Shown piece after piece: positions 54,841 through 63,515 of a stretch of 64,000 bases of DNA (positions are counted from its first letter, which is position 1; each line of letters starts with the position of its first letter). Position numbers and translations under genes: made by a program. The notes below the pieces were generated by a model. It saw nothing but the letters and a program-made list of their open reading frames with translations, was not told where the DNA came from and ran no database searches. Source of the DNA: CAJQQK01 sp963696075 (lineage in GTDB: Bacteria; Pseudomonadota; Alphaproteobacteria; Rhizobiales; Hyphomicrobiaceae); the NCBI GenBank assembly GCA_963696075.1, contig CAVOJD010000006.1, positions 496,001 through 560,000 of the forward strand. The letters run 5' to 3'.

Positions 54841-55800
54841 CTACAAGCCGAAGCCCGCGGCGGTATCGACCGACTGGTGGAACCTCAGCCGGCGCGCATA
54901 TTCGAGCGGGTCCTTCGGCCTGACGAACGCATCATCGGCGGTGTTGAGCCAATCGTAGGCGCGCGTCAGAAGAAATCGCAGCGCGGCCCCGCGCGCCAGA
55001 AGTGGCATCACGTCGCGTTCCGCGTCCGAGAGCATGCGAACCGATTGATAGCCGCGAAACAACGCCTGCCCCTTGGTGATATTGAACGAATGGTCCGCTT
55101 CGAAGCACCACGCATTAAGGCCGATCGCGAGGTCATAACCGAATGCGTCGTTACACGCGAAATAGAAGTCGATCACGCCCGAGACATCGCCCTGGTGAAA
55201 GAAGATGTTGTCGGGAAAGAGGTCTGCATGAATGACGCCTTGCGGCAGGTCGTCCGGCCAGTTGCCCTCGAGGTGGTCAAGTTCGCCGGCAATGAGATCA
55301 CCGAGGTCTGGTGCAATCTCGCCAGCCTCGTCGGCGAACGACTGAAACAGCGGCCGCCATCCCTTGAGACCGAGCGCATTGACACGGCTCAGCGCAAAGC
55401 CCTCCCCGGCAAGATGCAGTGAACCGAGTGTCCGTCCGACAAGCTCGCAGTGCAACGCCTTCGGCCGCCGGACGGCGATCCCATCGAGAAACGTAAAGAT
55501 CGCAGCCGGCCGCCCACACAATTCCCGGATTGCCCGCCCCTGTTGGTCGTGCACTGGCATCGGGCAATGAATGCCGTTCTCGGCGAGGTGTTCGACCAGG
55601 CCAACGAAGAAAGGCAGGTCTTCGACCGCGACCCGCTTCTCATACAGCGTCAGGATGAACTGGCCCCTTTCGGTCGCCAGAAAGTAGTTGGAGTTCTCGA
55701 CCCCCTCCGCAATCCCCTTGAAGGCTGTCACCTCGCCAAGGTCATAGCCCGCAACGAAGTCGATCAGTTGGTCGTCGGGAACTTCCGTATAAACCGCCAA
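54841..55800 (-). CDS. thrB: Homoserine kinase (APH/choline-kinase-like type)
   Basis: This ThrB type phosphorylates homoserine with ATP and is unrelated to the GHMP-family enzyme of enterobacteria. The 319-residue protein has GIAEGVENSNYFLATERGQF (phosphate loop, in two parts), catalytic GVIHADLFPDNIFF and VIDFYFACND, as in aminoglycoside phosphotransferases. It lies between ispH and rnhA, a conserved order in Hyphomicrobiales. Its product feeds thrC at 41.9 kb. Confidence 0.95.
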   Translation of the reverse strand: MAVYTEVPDDQLIDFVAGYDLGEVTAFKGIAEGVENSNYFLATERGQFILTLYEKRVAVEDLPFFVGLVEHLAENGIHCPMPVHDQQGRAIRELCGRPAAIFTFLDGIAVRRPKALHCELVGRTLGSLHLAGEGFALSRVNALGLKGWRPLFQSFADEAGEIAPDLGDLIAGELDHLEGNWPDDLPQGVIHADLFPDNIFFHQGDVSGVIDFYFACNDAFGYDLAIGLNAWCFEADHSFNITKGQALFRGYQSVRMLSDAERDVMPLLARGAALRFLLTRAYDWLNTADDAFVRPKDPLEYARRLRFHQSVDTAAGFGL

Positions 55801-55812
55801 GCGCCCACCTCC

Positions 55813-56805
55813 TCACTCGGCCGCAACATCGCGAAGTTGCCGCGGCACGTTGAAGGCAATCGCCTCGCGCGCCGTCTCGACTTCCTCCACCGTCACCTGG
55901 AAGCGCTCCCGGAAGGCGGCGATGATTTCCTGAACGAGCACCTCCGGCGCCGAAGCACCCGCCGAAATCCCGAGTGTCGCGATACCATCGAACGCCGCCC
56001 AGGGGATGTCGGCCGCCCGCTGCACCAGCATCGCGGTTTGGCATCCGCCGCGCGCGCCAACTTCGACCAGGCGCTGTGAGTTCGAACTGTTTGGCGCGCC
56101 AACGATGATCATCGCATCCGCCTGCCCGGCAATCGCGCGCACGGCCTCCTGTCGATTGGTCGTCGCATAGCAGATGTCCTGCTTGTGCGGCCCGGCGATA
56201 TCCGGAAATCGCTTCTGGAGCATCGCAACGATATCGGCCGTATCGTCGACTGAAAGCGTCGTCTGCGTCGCATACGCGAGCTGTTGCCCCGCCGGCGCCT
56301 CGAACGCTTCAGCATCTTCCACGGTCTCGATCAACGTCACCGCGCCGTCTGGCAACTGCCCCGTCGTCCCAACCACCTCGGGATGGCCCGCATGGCCGAT
56401 CAGCAGGATGTGGTGGCCGGCGTCGTGATGGCGTTCCGCCTCCCGGTGGACTTTCGTCACCAGCGGGCACGTCGCATCCAGATAGAACATGTTGCGCGCC
56501 TTCGCCGCCGCCGGCACGGATTTCGCGACGCCGTGAGCGGAAAAGATCACGGGTTGATCCGTCTCCGGTATTTCATCGAGTTCAGCGACGAAGACGGCGC
56601 CTTTGGCCTTCAGCGAATCCACAACGAATTTATTGTGGACAATCTCGTGGCGAACGAAGACCGGCGCGCCGTATTTCGCAAGCGCGAGCTCGACGATCTG
56701 GATCGCCCGGTCGACGCCCGCGCAAAAACCACGCGGCGCGGCCAGCAGAATTTTAAGATGCGGCTTTTCGGCAACTGCCGCTGGATTGCTTGGTTCGGGC
56801 GCCAT
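55813..56805 (-). CDS. ispH: 4-hydroxy-3-methylbut-2-enyl diphosphate reductase IspH
   Basis: IspH makes IPP and DMAPP in the last step of the MEP isoprenoid pathway, using a [4Fe-4S] cluster. The cluster cysteines are in PRGFCAGVDRAI (C28), DATCPLVTKVH and DICYATTNRQEAV. The IFSAHGV histidine motif is present. I chose the ATG at 56805; an ATG at 56886 would add 27 non-conserved residues. The length from this start is 330 residues, slightly above the usual 310-320. It is the first gene of ispH-thrB-rnhA. Confidence 0.96.
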   Translation of the reverse strand: MAPEPSNPAAVAEKPHLKILLAAPRGFCAGVDRAIQIVELALAKYGAPVFVRHEIVHNKFVVDSLKAKGAVFVAELDEIPETDQPVIFSAHGVAKSVPAAAKARNMFYLDATCPLVTKVHREAERHHDAGHHILLIGHAGHPEVVGTTGQLPDGAVTLIETVEDAEAFEAPAGQQLAYATQTTLSVDDTADIVAMLQKRFPDIAGPHKQDICYATTNRQEAVRAIAGQADAMIIVGAPNSSNSQRLVEVGARGGCQTAMLVQRAADIPWAAFDGIATLGISAGASAPEVLVQEIIAAFRERFQVTVEEVETAREAIAFNVPRQLRDVAAE

Positions 56806-57031
56806 CGTGCTGCCTGTTTTCGTGAGATATCTCGTTGCTTGATTTGCTACGGGTTTGCGGTGCACTTGTCGAGGGTTGAGGTGCACCGCCGGTCAGTTTG
56901 CTCAATTCAGAATGACCGGCGCGATGCTGCACTGCGTCATCAATAAGCGCTGACAAACTCGACCGAATCAGGTGACCCAAAGGTCTTGGACCACTGCGAC
57001 TTCGCGGATGTAGGGACGAACAAGGACCACC

Positions 57032-57706
57032 GTGAAAACGAGATCGACATTCGGCAGGTTTGCCGCACTTGCATTGGTGGCCTCTGTATCCGCGACAACT
57101 GTTGCGGGATGCGGGCTGTCGTCATTAACGTCCGGCTTGAGCGGCGGGCTGTTTGCCGGCGATGAAAAGAAGACACCGGCGGTGAACGCGGTGACCGAAG
57201 GCCAGCTGCTCTCGGCGGCACAGCAAGGCGGCTCGAGCGTTGCGGTTGGCTCCAACGTCGCGCACGGCTGTCCAAGATTTCTGGTGTGGTCACCTGATAA
57301 TCACACGACAGCCTATCTTGCGGGCCGCGAAGGCGATGCGATGGCCGTGATGCATCGTGGCGAGATCACCAAGACGGCCCGCGAATGCCGCATTGAACCA
57401 GGTCTTGTCACCGTAAAATACGGCTTCTCCGGTCGGGTTCTCCTCGGCCCCTCTGGCCAGAATGCGCGGGTGAACCTGCCCATCAAGGTGTTTGTAACGG
57501 ATGCCGACCGCCAGAGGCTGAGTTCAGAAAACATCGACATCGCCGTCGACGTCGCGGTCGACAATCCGATCGCGTATTTCAGCCACGTCCAGACCGTTTC
57601 ATTCCCTATCCCGGAAGGCACTCGGCCGGGAGAGTTTGAGGTCTATGTTGGCTTCGATGGCCAGCGCCAGCCGGCAGCCGCCCGCCCCGCAGCGCGACGC
57701 GGCTGA
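57032..57706 (+). CDS. Conserved hypothetical lipoprotein
   Basis: I do not recognise a named domain. The 224-residue protein has a lipoprotein signal (FAALALVASVSATTVAGC, with Cys near residue 27). A Ser/Gly-rich linker leads to a C-terminal beta-rich domain (GEITKTARECRIEPGLVTVKYGF, in two parts, VFVTDADRQRL, PIPEGTRPGEFEVYVGFDG). Similar lipoproteins occur in other Hyphomicrobiales. The protein ends in an Ala/Arg-rich tail. The start may be GTG at 57032; the ribosome site is weak. Confidence 0.72.
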   Translation: MKTRSTFGRFAALALVASVSATTVAGCGLSSLTSGLSGGLFAGDEKKTPAVNAVTEGQLLSAAQQGGSSVAVGSNVAHGCPRFLVWSPDNHTTAYLAGREGDAMAVMHRGEITKTARECRIEPGLVTVKYGFSGRVLLGPSGQNARVNLPIKVFVTDADRQRLSSENIDIAVDVAVDNPIAYFSHVQTVSFPIPEGTRPGEFEVYVGFDGQRQPAAARPAARRG

Positions 57707-57879
57707 CGAGACGGTTAATCCCCACAGCTGCTGCAGTTTTCTGCGACGCGCCAGCCTAACGTTGGAACCCGTTTGGGGTGTAAACTGACATCGAGGGCTC
57801 ATACAGCATCGGCGCCGCACTGCCCTGCGCTTGACACCACTGCGTCAATCGTCGCAAATCGGATAACGCCAGATGACGC

Positions 57880-57974
57880 CTGCGGGAGAGATCGGCACAC
57901 GATCGTGTTGTGTGCCGGCGCCGAAGGAGCAACCGCCCCGGAAACTCTCAGGCAAACGGACAGCAGGCAGATGG
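57880..57974 (+). ncRNA. Glycine riboswitch, first aptamer
   Basis: The conserved core of a glycine aptamer is present: gcgggagag at about 57882-57890, gccgaaggagcaa at 57920-57932, and ggaaactctcaggcaaacggacag at about 57940-57963 (given here as landmarks). It lies directly upstream of gcvT, whose operon breaks glycine down, so glycine binding should turn expression on. Confidence 0.93.
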
Positions 57975-58092
57975 CACTCTGGAAAGAGATCGTGCGCGGA
58001 TCCTAACCGCGTCGGTCCACCGAAGGGGTCAGGACGCAAGTGCAACTGACGCGCTTGCCGTCTCTATCTCTCAGGTCCCGTGACAGAGGGGG
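57975..58092 (+). ncRNA. Glycine riboswitch, second (tandem) aptamer
   Basis: A second aptamer follows a short linker: cactctgg with aaagagat at 57975-57988, caccgaagggg at about 58019-58028, and ctctcaggtcccgtgacagagg at about 58067-58088 in two parts. Its P1 stem pairs ctctgg with acagagg. The tandem arrangement is the common form of this class and allows linker and P1 interaction between aptamers. Confidence 0.88.
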
Positions 58093-58095
58093 CGT

Positions 58096-58133
58096 AATGT
58101 AAGGCGCAGTTTCTGCGTCCGCATTGCGTTTTG
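58096..58133 (+). terminator. Candidate expression-platform terminator of the glycine riboswitch
   Basis: An imperfect hairpin (aatgtaaggcgcag ... ctgcgtccgcatt, 58096-58123) is followed by gcgtttt. A second GC-rich inverted repeat (58134-58167) lies between it and the gcvT start, near the ribosome-binding region. Either could be the switch: the first at transcription, the second at translation. Confidence 0.55.
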
Positions 58134-58183
58134 CCCCGGCCGCTTGCCCAACCGGCAGGCCGCCCCTCTGAGAAGGGCCTGAA

Positions 58184-59344
58184 ATGGCAGCTGCCCAGAA
58201 TGCTGAATCTGTCGGCGCCCAGCCGCAGGCCCGCACACCGCTCTACGAGCGCCACGTCGCGCGCGGCGCCCGCATGGTCCCGTTCGCGGGATATGAGATG
58301 CCGGTCCAGTACGCGGACGGTGTTCTCAAAGAGCATTTGTGGACGCGCGAGAACGCGGGCCTGTTCGATGTGGCGCACATGGGGATCGCCTACCTCGAGG
58401 CGGCAGACAAAAGCCACGCCACAGTCGCGCGCGCGCTTGAAAGCCTTGTGCCGGCTGACATTCTGAACCTGGCTCCCGGCCGCCAGCGCTATACCCAGTT
58501 TCTCAATCAGGACGGCGGCATCATTGACGATCTGATGGTTGCCCGCAGCGCCGATCCGGCGCACGACGGCTGGCTTTATCTCGTCGTCAACGCGGCACGC
58601 AAGGCGGTCGACTTCGCGCTCCTGGACGCAAACCTCCCCCCCGGTGTTGCACTTCGTCGTTCCGATCAGTTTGCCCTCGTAGCCTTGCAAGGCCCGGCCG
58701 CGGAGGACGTAATCGCCCGCTTCGATCCCTCCGTTCGCGAGCTTCGCTTCATGGCAGCCGCCAAAGTGACCATCGATGGCGTCGAAATTCACCTCACCCG
58801 ATCCGGCTACACCGGCGAAGACGGATTTGAGCTGCCGCTCCCCGTCGCAGAAGCGCCGCGCCTCTGGGATCTCCTCCTCGAAGACGACCGCGTCCGCCCG
58901 ATCGGCCTCGGCGCCCGCGACAGCCTGCGTCTGGAGGCAGGCCTATGTCTCTACGGCCATGACATGGACGAGACCACCTCGCCCGTCGAAGCAGGCCTCG
59001 CCTGGTCGATCCAGAAACGCCGGCGCGAGGAAGGCGGTTTTCCCGGCGCCGAGCGTATCCAGCGCGAACTGGCCGAAGGACCTCCCCGCCAGCGTGTCGG
59101 CATTCGTCCCGCCGGCCGCGCGCCGGCCCGCGAAGGCACGCCCATCCATCAACCGGCCGGCGGCCCGGTTGGACACATCACCTCCGGTGGCTTCGGCCCC
59201 AGCTTCGGCGGACCGGTCGCAATGGGCTACGTGCCAGCCGACCTGGCGAAACCCGGCACGCCGCTCGATCTCATCGTGCGCGGCAAACCGCTGCCCGCCG
59301 AAGTCGTGAAACTGCCTTTCATTGAACCCTCATACAAACGCTGA
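58184..59344 (+). CDS. gcvT: Glycine cleavage system T protein (aminomethyltransferase)
   Basis: GcvT releases ammonia from the aminomethyl-lipoyl arm and makes 5,10-methylene-THF. The 386-residue protein has HVARGARMVPFAGYEMPVQY (in two parts), FDVAHMG, the folate-binding block QFLNQDGGIIDDLMV, and SGYTGEDGFELPLP. It is the first gene of gcvT-gcvH-gcvPA-gcvPB, under the riboswitch. ATG at 58184 has agaaggg about 9 nt upstream. Confidence 0.97.
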   Translation: MAAAQNAESVGAQPQARTPLYERHVARGARMVPFAGYEMPVQYADGVLKEHLWTRENAGLFDVAHMGIAYLEAADKSHATVARALESLVPADILNLAPGRQRYTQFLNQDGGIIDDLMVARSADPAHDGWLYLVVNAARKAVDFALLDANLPPGVALRRSDQFALVALQGPAAEDVIARFDPSVRELRFMAAAKVTIDGVEIHLTRSGYTGEDGFELPLPVAEAPRLWDLLLEDDRVRPIGLGARDSLRLEAGLCLYGHDMDETTSPVEAGLAWSIQKRRREEGGFPGAERIQRELAEGPPRQRVGIRPAGRAPAREGTPIHQPAGGPVGHITSGGFGPSFGGPVAMGYVPADLAKPGTPLDLIVRGKPLPAEVVKLPFIEPSYKR

Positions 59345-59364
59345 GCGAATAGGAGCCCTTCGAG

Positions 59365-59742
59365 ATGGCATCTAACTACTTCACCACCGATCATGAGTGG
59401 ATCAGCCTCGACGGCGACATCGCAACCGTCGGCATCACCAATCATGCCCAGGAACAATTGGGCGATGTCGTTTTCGTCGAAGTGCCCGAGGCTGGCCGCA
59501 CCGTGACGGCAGGCGAAGCCGTCGCCGTTGTCGAAAGCGTCAAGGCGGCGAGTGATGTCTTCTCACCAATCGCCGGTGAAGTAAGCGAGGCCAACGCCGC
59601 GCTGGCCGACAACCCGGCTCTCGTCAATGAGGACCCGGAGGGCGGCGCCTGGTTCTTCAAGGTGCGCATCGCGGATACGAGCGCGGTCGATGGGTTGATG
59701 GACCGCGCCGCCTATGAAGCCTTTGTCGCATCGGAGTCCTGA
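59365..59742 (+). CDS. gcvH: Glycine cleavage system H protein
   Basis: GcvH carries the lipoyl arm that shuttles the aminomethyl group between P, T and L proteins. The 125 residues include FTTDHEWISLDGD and the lipoylation site Lys60 in VVESVKAASDVFSPI. It lies 20 nt after gcvT and 3 nt before gcvPA. Confidence 0.98.
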   Translation: MASNYFTTDHEWISLDGDIATVGITNHAQEQLGDVVFVEVPEAGRTVTAGEAVAVVESVKAASDVFSPIAGEVSEANAALADNPALVNEDPEGGAWFFKVRIADTSAVDGLMDRAAYEAFVASES

Positions 59743-59745
59743 GCC

Positions 59746-61095
59746 ATGCGCTATCTGCCGCTGACCCCTGCCGACCGCCGCCACATGCTGGCTGAAGTCG
59801 GCGTTGAGACGATCGACGATCTTTTTGCAGCCGTACCGCGCGAGCATCTTCTCGACGCGTTGCCGGACCTGCCCTCGGCGCGCGGCGAGATGGCCGTCGA
59901 GCGTGACCTGGCGAGCCTGGCGGCCTGCAACACCACCGCCGGCTCGGTGCCCTTTTTCGTCGGCTGTGGCGCCTACCGTCACCACGTGCCCTCAACCGTC
60001 GACCACCTCATTCAGCGCTCCGAGTTCCTCACCTCCTATACGCCCTACCAGCCGGAGATAACGCAGGGCACGCTGCAATACCTCTTCGAGTTCCAGACCC
60101 AGGTCGCCCGCCTCACCGGTATGGATGTCGCCAATGCGTCAATGTACGACGGCTCCACCGCCACCGCCGAAGCCGTCTTGATGGCCGAGCGCATTACGCG
60201 GCGGCGCAAGGCGGTGCTGTCCGGCGGGCTGCATCCGCACTACCGGGATGTGATCGAGACACTTTCGACCTACAACAAGACGGCGATCACCGCGCTGCAG
60301 CCCGGCGCCGACACGCTCGAAGAGTTGATTGATGCGGTTGACGATGAAACCGGCTGCATTGTTGTCCAGAACCCGGACGTCTTCGGCAACGTCCGCGACC
60401 TCACCCCGTTGGCCGAAGTTGCCCACACCAAAGGCGCGCTCCTGATCGTCGCCGTCACCGAGGTCGTGAGCCTCGGAGCGATCCGCTCCCCGGGCGAGAT
60501 GGGCGCGGACATCGTGACCGCCGAGGGCCAGTCGATCGGCAACGGCCTCAACTTCGGCGGCCCCTACGTCGGCCTCTTCGCGACCCGGCAGAAATTCCTG
60601 CGCCAGATGCCCGGCCGGCTTTGCGGGGAAACGGTCGATGCGGACGGGCGCCGCGGTTTCGTGCTCACCTTGTCGACGCGCGAGCAGCACATCCGCCGCG
60701 AGAAAGCGACCAGCAACATCTGCACGAACTCCGGCCTCTGCGCGCTGGCTTTCACGATTCATCTGACGCTGCTCGGTGAAAAAGGCCTGCGCGATCTCGC
60801 AAACCTCAACCATCTGGCCGCCGTCGCCCTCGCCGAACGCCTCGCCGACGTCCCCGGCGTGACGGTCCTCGGCGATGGCCTGTTCTTCAACGAGTTCACG
60901 GTTCGCCTGCCGCGTCCCGCTGCCGCCGTCGTCGAGACGCTGGCCGCGCGCGGCATCCTCGCCGGCGTACCCGTCTCGCGTCTGCTGCCGCACGATAATC
61001 GCTTCGAAAACGACCTCATCATCGCATCGACCGAAATCAACACCGATCAGGACCGTCAGGCTCTGGCAGATGCCCTCAAGGAGGTGCTGGCATGA
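59746..61095 (+). CDS. gcvPA: Glycine dehydrogenase (decarboxylating) subunit 1
   Basis: This is the N-terminal half of the P protein as a separate 449-residue chain: MRYLPLTPADRRHMLAEVGV, FVGCGAYRHHVPSTV, TSYTPYQPEITQGTLQYLFEFQ (in two parts), NASMYDGSTA, and NFGGPYVGLFA. With subunit 2 it decarboxylates glycine using PLP. Split P proteins occur in many bacteria and some alphaproteobacteria. Its end overlaps gcvPB by 4 nt. Confidence 0.97.
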   Translation: MRYLPLTPADRRHMLAEVGVETIDDLFAAVPREHLLDALPDLPSARGEMAVERDLASLAACNTTAGSVPFFVGCGAYRHHVPSTVDHLIQRSEFLTSYTPYQPEITQGTLQYLFEFQTQVARLTGMDVANASMYDGSTATAEAVLMAERITRRRKAVLSGGLHPHYRDVIETLSTYNKTAITALQPGADTLEELIDAVDDETGCIVVQNPDVFGNVRDLTPLAEVAHTKGALLIVAVTEVVSLGAIRSPGEMGADIVTAEGQSIGNGLNFGGPYVGLFATRQKFLRQMPGRLCGETVDADGRRGFVLTLSTREQHIRREKATSNICTNSGLCALAFTIHLTLLGEKGLRDLANLNHLAAVALAERLADVPGVTVLGDGLFFNEFTVRLPRPAAAVVETLAARGILAGVPVSRLLPHDNRFENDLIIASTEINTDQDRQALADALKEVLA

Positions 61096-62678
61096 CCACG
61101 CCAATGAACCGCCAAGGCCGCCCGACACGCCCCACCACCGAGTCTGCCGGCGAAGCGCCGCCAACGTTCAGCGGCAACCGCGCCCTCGATATCGAGGAAC
61201 CGTTGATCTTCGAGGTGGGGGGCGATGATCGTAGCGGCGTCGACCTGCCCCGCCCGCCAGCTGTCGAGTCCCGCCTGGGCGGGCTTTCCCGCGAAAAACC
61301 AATCGGCCTGCCGGGCCTCTCCGAGCCTGAGACGATGCGCCATTACGTCCGGCTCTCGCGCAACAATTACGCGATCGATGCGGGGATCTATCCGCTGGGC
61401 TCGTGCACGATGAAGCACAACGCCCGCCTCAACGAGAAGATGGCGCGACTGCCCGGCTTCGCCGACATTCATCCGCTGCAACCGGTCTCGACGGTTCAGG
61501 GCGCGTTGGCCCTCATGCAGACGCTGTCCGGCTATCTGTTGGAACTGACCGGCATGGAGAGCGTGGCGCTGAGCCCCAAGGCGGGTGCCCATGGCGAACT
61601 GTGCGGGATGTTGGCCATCCGCGCTGCCCACGACGCCGCAGGCTCCGACCGCTCGGTCGTGCTCGTGCCTGAATCCGCCCACGGCACGAACCCCGCGACG
61701 GCCGCCTTCATGGGCTATTCCGTACGCCCCTTGAAGGCGCGGGCCGATGGCACGGTCGCTGTCGAAACCGTGCGCGAGGCACTTGGCCCTGACGTCGCCG
61801 CGATCATGCTCACCAACCCGAACACCTGCGGTCTCTTCGAGCCGGACGTTCGTGCAATCGCGGATGCTGTCCACGAAGCCGGCGCTTACTTCTATTGCGA
61901 TGGTGCCAATTTCAACGCCATTGTCGGAAAGGTCCGCCCCGGCGACCTCGGCATCGATGCAATGCACATCAACCTGCACAAGACGTTCTCGACGCCGCAC
62001 GGTGGCGGTGGGCCGGGCTCCGGCCCCGTCGTCTTCTCCGACCGTCTCTCGGACTACGCACCGCTCCCCTTCGTCGTCCGCGACAACGATACCTTCAAGC
62101 TGATCGAACACGCCGATCAGGCGCGCGATAACAGCCCCGACGCCGTGCCATTCGGCCGCCTCACCGCATTTCACGGACAGATGGGAATGTTCGTGCGGGC
62201 GCTCACCTACATGCTGAGCCACGGCGCCGATGGCATGCGCCAGGCCAGCGAGGATGCCGTGCTCTCCGCCAACTATGTTCGCGCCCGCTTGCGCGATCTC
62301 TTCACCCAACCCTTTGGCGATCAGCCCTGCATGCATGAGGTGCTGTTCGACGATCGCTTCCTGAACGGCACCGGCATCACGACCCTCGACTTCGCCAAGG
62401 CGATGATCGACGAGGGCTTCCACCCGATGACGATGTACTTCCCGCTGGTGGTTCACGGCGCCATGTTGATCGAGCCGACGGAGTCGGAATCGCGCGCAAG
62501 CCTCGACCAGTTCATCGACACGATGCGGGCCCTGGCAGGCGCAGCACGCGCGGGCGACACGGAACGCTTCACCGAGGCGCCGCGCCTCGCGCCACGCCGC
62601 CGCCTCGACGAGACGGAGGCGGCCCGAAAGCCGCGCCTGACCTGGACCGGGCCGGCAATGGACGAAGCCGCTGAATAG
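61092..62678 (+). CDS. gcvPB: Glycine dehydrogenase (decarboxylating) subunit 2
   Basis: This is the PLP-binding C-terminal half of the P protein. The PLP lysine is in NLHKTFSTPHGGGGPG; YPLGSCTMKHNARLNE, PESAHGTNPATAAF and LTNPNTCGLFE are also present. The length of 528 residues is slightly long because of a charged C-terminal tail (about residues 480-528). Coupling through the ATGA overlap favours equal amounts of the two subunits. Confidence 0.97.
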   Translation: MTTPMNRQGRPTRPTTESAGEAPPTFSGNRALDIEEPLIFEVGGDDRSGVDLPRPPAVESRLGGLSREKPIGLPGLSEPETMRHYVRLSRNNYAIDAGIYPLGSCTMKHNARLNEKMARLPGFADIHPLQPVSTVQGALALMQTLSGYLLELTGMESVALSPKAGAHGELCGMLAIRAAHDAAGSDRSVVLVPESAHGTNPATAAFMGYSVRPLKARADGTVAVETVREALGPDVAAIMLTNPNTCGLFEPDVRAIADAVHEAGAYFYCDGANFNAIVGKVRPGDLGIDAMHINLHKTFSTPHGGGGPGSGPVVFSDRLSDYAPLPFVVRDNDTFKLIEHADQARDNSPDAVPFGRLTAFHGQMGMFVRALTYMLSHGADGMRQASEDAVLSANYVRARLRDLFTQPFGDQPCMHEVLFDDRFLNGTGITTLDFAKAMIDEGFHPMTMYFPLVVHGAMLIEPTESESRASLDQFIDTMRALAGAARAGDTERFTEAPRLAPRRRLDETEAARKPRLTWTGPAMDEAAE

Positions 62679-62802
62679 GCGATCACGGTGACCGCCTGGG
62701 CCTCGCCTCGGGGCGCTCGGGAGGGAGCGGCGGCGTGTCGGTTTGAATGCGCCCCCGTCAAGGCACCCTCGCCAACGCCCCGCAACGCGGAGCACGACAG
62801 GC

Positions 62803-62829
62803 AAAGAAAAAGGCCGGCTGACGCCGGCC
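62803..62829 (-). terminator. Terminator of the ATP synthase F0 operon
   Basis: A 7-bp GC stem (62812-62818 with 62823-62829) closes a 4-nt loop. On the minus strand it is followed by tttttcttt (read from 62811 leftward). It lies about 150 nt after the atpF stop. On the plus strand it could also end the gcv operon, but no T-run follows there. Confidence 0.85.
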
Positions 62830-62976
62830 CAGTCCCCTCTGAACCCATCACTGGGATGGGCCATCCGAAGCGGTTCTGATGCCGCTCGCGAATTTAAGAA
62901 ATTCTGCGGGCCAGACCCGCGCTGACGTTCAGCGCGAAACGCACTGAAGGCGCAGGCCGGATCGGCGCGCGCTCCA

Positions 62977-63504
62977 TCAATTGAGTTTCGACCTGAGCTC
63001 GCTGATGCTCTGATCGATCAACCGCTGACCGGTATCGCCGGACGCCTTGTCCGCCAGCAACCGCTCGGCCGTCTTGATCGCGGTATCCACGGCGGCGCCC
63101 CGGACTTCGCTGATCGCCTGGCGCTCGGCGCGTGCGATCTTCTCTTCGGCAAGTTTGACCCGGCGCGCAACGGCTTCCACCGCCTTGCGCTCCGCTTCCG
63201 TGCGCAAGGCCTCGCCTTCGCGTTTGGCTTGATCGACAATCTTCTGCGCTTCCGTCTCAGCCTCGGCGGCCTTGCGCTGATAGTCGCTGAGAAGCGCTTG
63301 CGCGTCCTCGCGCATCTTGCGGGCATCATCGAGGTTCTTGCGGATCTCATCGGCCCGGTCGTCGAGCATTTTGCCAATGATCCGCGGCACGCTGTAATAG
63401 GCCAGCAAGCCCATGAACAGCACGAAGGCGACGAGCACCCAGAAGTCAGGTGTCGCGAACATCGAGACGTCGCCGCTGGCGGCAAGCACGGCATTGATCG
63501 TCAT
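62977..63504 (-). CDS. atpF: ATP synthase F0 subunit b
   Basis: The peripheral-stalk subunit b has one N-terminal membrane helix (PDFWVLVAFVLFMGLLAYYS, written as FWVLVAFVLFMGLLAYY) and a long coiled coil rich in Glu, Ala, Lys and Arg (about residues 45-150). Its 175 residues fit the family. It lies 11 nt after the b' gene, and together they make the heterodimeric stalk of alphaproteobacterial ATP synthases. Confidence 0.93.
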   Translation of the reverse strand: MTINAVLAASGDVSMFATPDFWVLVAFVLFMGLLAYYSVPRIIGKMLDDRADEIRKNLDDARKMREDAQALLSDYQRKAAEAETEAQKIVDQAKREGEALRTEAERKAVEAVARRVKLAEEKIARAERQAISEVRGAAVDTAIKTAERLLADKASGDTGQRLIDQSISELRSKLN

Positions 63505-63515
63505 GGGCTTTGCTC

